Source: Sphingomonadales bacterium (GTDB lineage Bacteria; Pseudomonadota; Alphaproteobacteria; Sphingomonadales; Sphingomonadaceae). Taken from it: a stretch of 6,401 nt of DNA. The DNA is taken from positions 1 through 6,401 of the forward strand of contig JANYCM010000082.1 of NCBI GenBank assembly GCA_025360285.1. The letters are read 5' to 3'. A program made the translations under genes and the position numbers. The notes beneath the pieces were generated by a model. It was given only the letters and a program-made list of their open reading frames with translations. It was not told the origin of the DNA and made no database searches. Shown here piece after piece: positions 6,056 to 6,401 of the stretch (position 1 is the stretch's first letter; the number at the start of each line of letters is the position of its first letter).

Positions 6056-6099
6056 GGCTCAGTCGCCGCACGAGTCTGGCGGTTTTCGGACGTGAATGG

Positions 6100-6401
6100 C
6101 TATCCGATCAACCCCAGCATCTCCGCCACGCTGATCACTTTCTCGCGCGGTGCCCCCGGCCGGGCGCGCGCCACTTCATGCGCATCGATCGCCTGCCAAT
6201 GGCCGAAATGCGTCGCCCGCACGCCGCGTCCAACCAGCAGCGCGTCAAGCGCCGCCGGGGCATCGCCGCCGCCCAATGCATTTCGGCCGACGGGCACGTC
6301 CGCGGCGATCGCCGCCACCACCGAAAACCCATCCGGCCGGTTGGTCCCGATGGTGCCCGAAGGCCCGCGCCGCGCCCAGCCGCTGGCATAGAGCCCCGGA
6401 T
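6100..6401 (-). CDS. C-terminal part of an FprA/adrenodoxin-reductase-like ferredoxin-NADP+ reductase (5' end outside window)
   Basis: The frame is open from the window edge to a TAG at 6100-6102 and gives 99 residues of what must be a longer flavoprotein. The visible part opens with PGLYASGWARRGPSGTIGTN (6340-6399), the C-terminal FAD/NADP-contacting signature of the adrenodoxin reductase/FprA group of glutathione-reductase-like enzymes. These pass electrons between NADPH and ferredoxin. The remaining residues, ending VISVAEMLGLIG, are a helical tail typical in length for the group. A GTG at 6321 lies inside this frame but is not the true start, because the conserved motif lies upstream of it. 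The downstream gene ada follows in the same direction after 56 bases with no obvious terminator. The family assignment is good; the physiological partner is unknown. Confidence 0.85.
   Translation of the reverse strand, partial: PGLYASGWARRGPSGTIGTNRPDGFSVVAAIAADVPVGRNALGGGDAPAALDALLVGRGVRATHFGHWQAIDAHEVARARPGAPREKVISVAEMLGLIG

Noticed and set aside
6100..6321. A complete small 73-residue protein starting at GTG 6321
   Set aside because: The same frame continues to the window edge and contains the conserved GWARRGPSGTIGTN signature upstream of the GTG, so it is the tail of a larger reductase.

Overview
The window is high-GC DNA with strong G/C preference at third codon positions. It looks like an alphaproteobacterial chromosome, most likely Sphingomonadales; that assignment rests on protein style and on a TGTCATCCCGGG-type interspersed palindrome, not on a database search. 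I see no tRNA, rRNA, CRISPR array, phage gene or transposase. The content is mostly ordinary housekeeping and repair genes, and I do not find a convincing new multi-gene system. The points worth a second look are small-scale.

Layout, left to right: (1) the last 12 codons of an unidentified + strand gene (stop 38-40). (2) A 148-base gap (41-188) carrying a perfect 12-bp hairpin repeat and a 24-bp partial tandem duplication that doubles the start-codon context of the next gene. (3) A + strand secreted zinc peptidase of family M28 with a PA domain (189-1559). (4) A long hairpin (1603-1657) between convergent genes that includes the ligA stop codon. (5) ligA, NAD+-dependent DNA ligase, on the - strand (1655-3709). 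(6) An 86-base divergent promoter region. (7) A + strand PLP-dependent aminotransferase (3796-4950). (8) A - strand Ada-type alkylation-repair regulator/methyltransferase (4943-6043) whose 3' end overlaps the aminotransferase by 8 bases. (9) The C-terminal 99 residues of a - strand FprA/adrenodoxin-reductase-like ferredoxin-NADP+ reductase (6100 to the window edge), 56 bases upstream of ada.

Functionally, ligA and ada both serve DNA maintenance but are separated by the aminotransferase and show no sign of shared transcription. The reductase and ada lie in the same direction and could be co-transcribed, although ada also has a -10-like hexamer just before its start. ligA, the aminotransferase and ada all lack a recognisable Shine-Dalgarno sequence, and each has a -10-like hexamer 6-7 bases before its ATG, which suggests leaderless mRNAs. 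The clearest ribosome-binding site in the window lies inside ada, at the junction between its regulatory half and its O6-methylguanine methyltransferase half.
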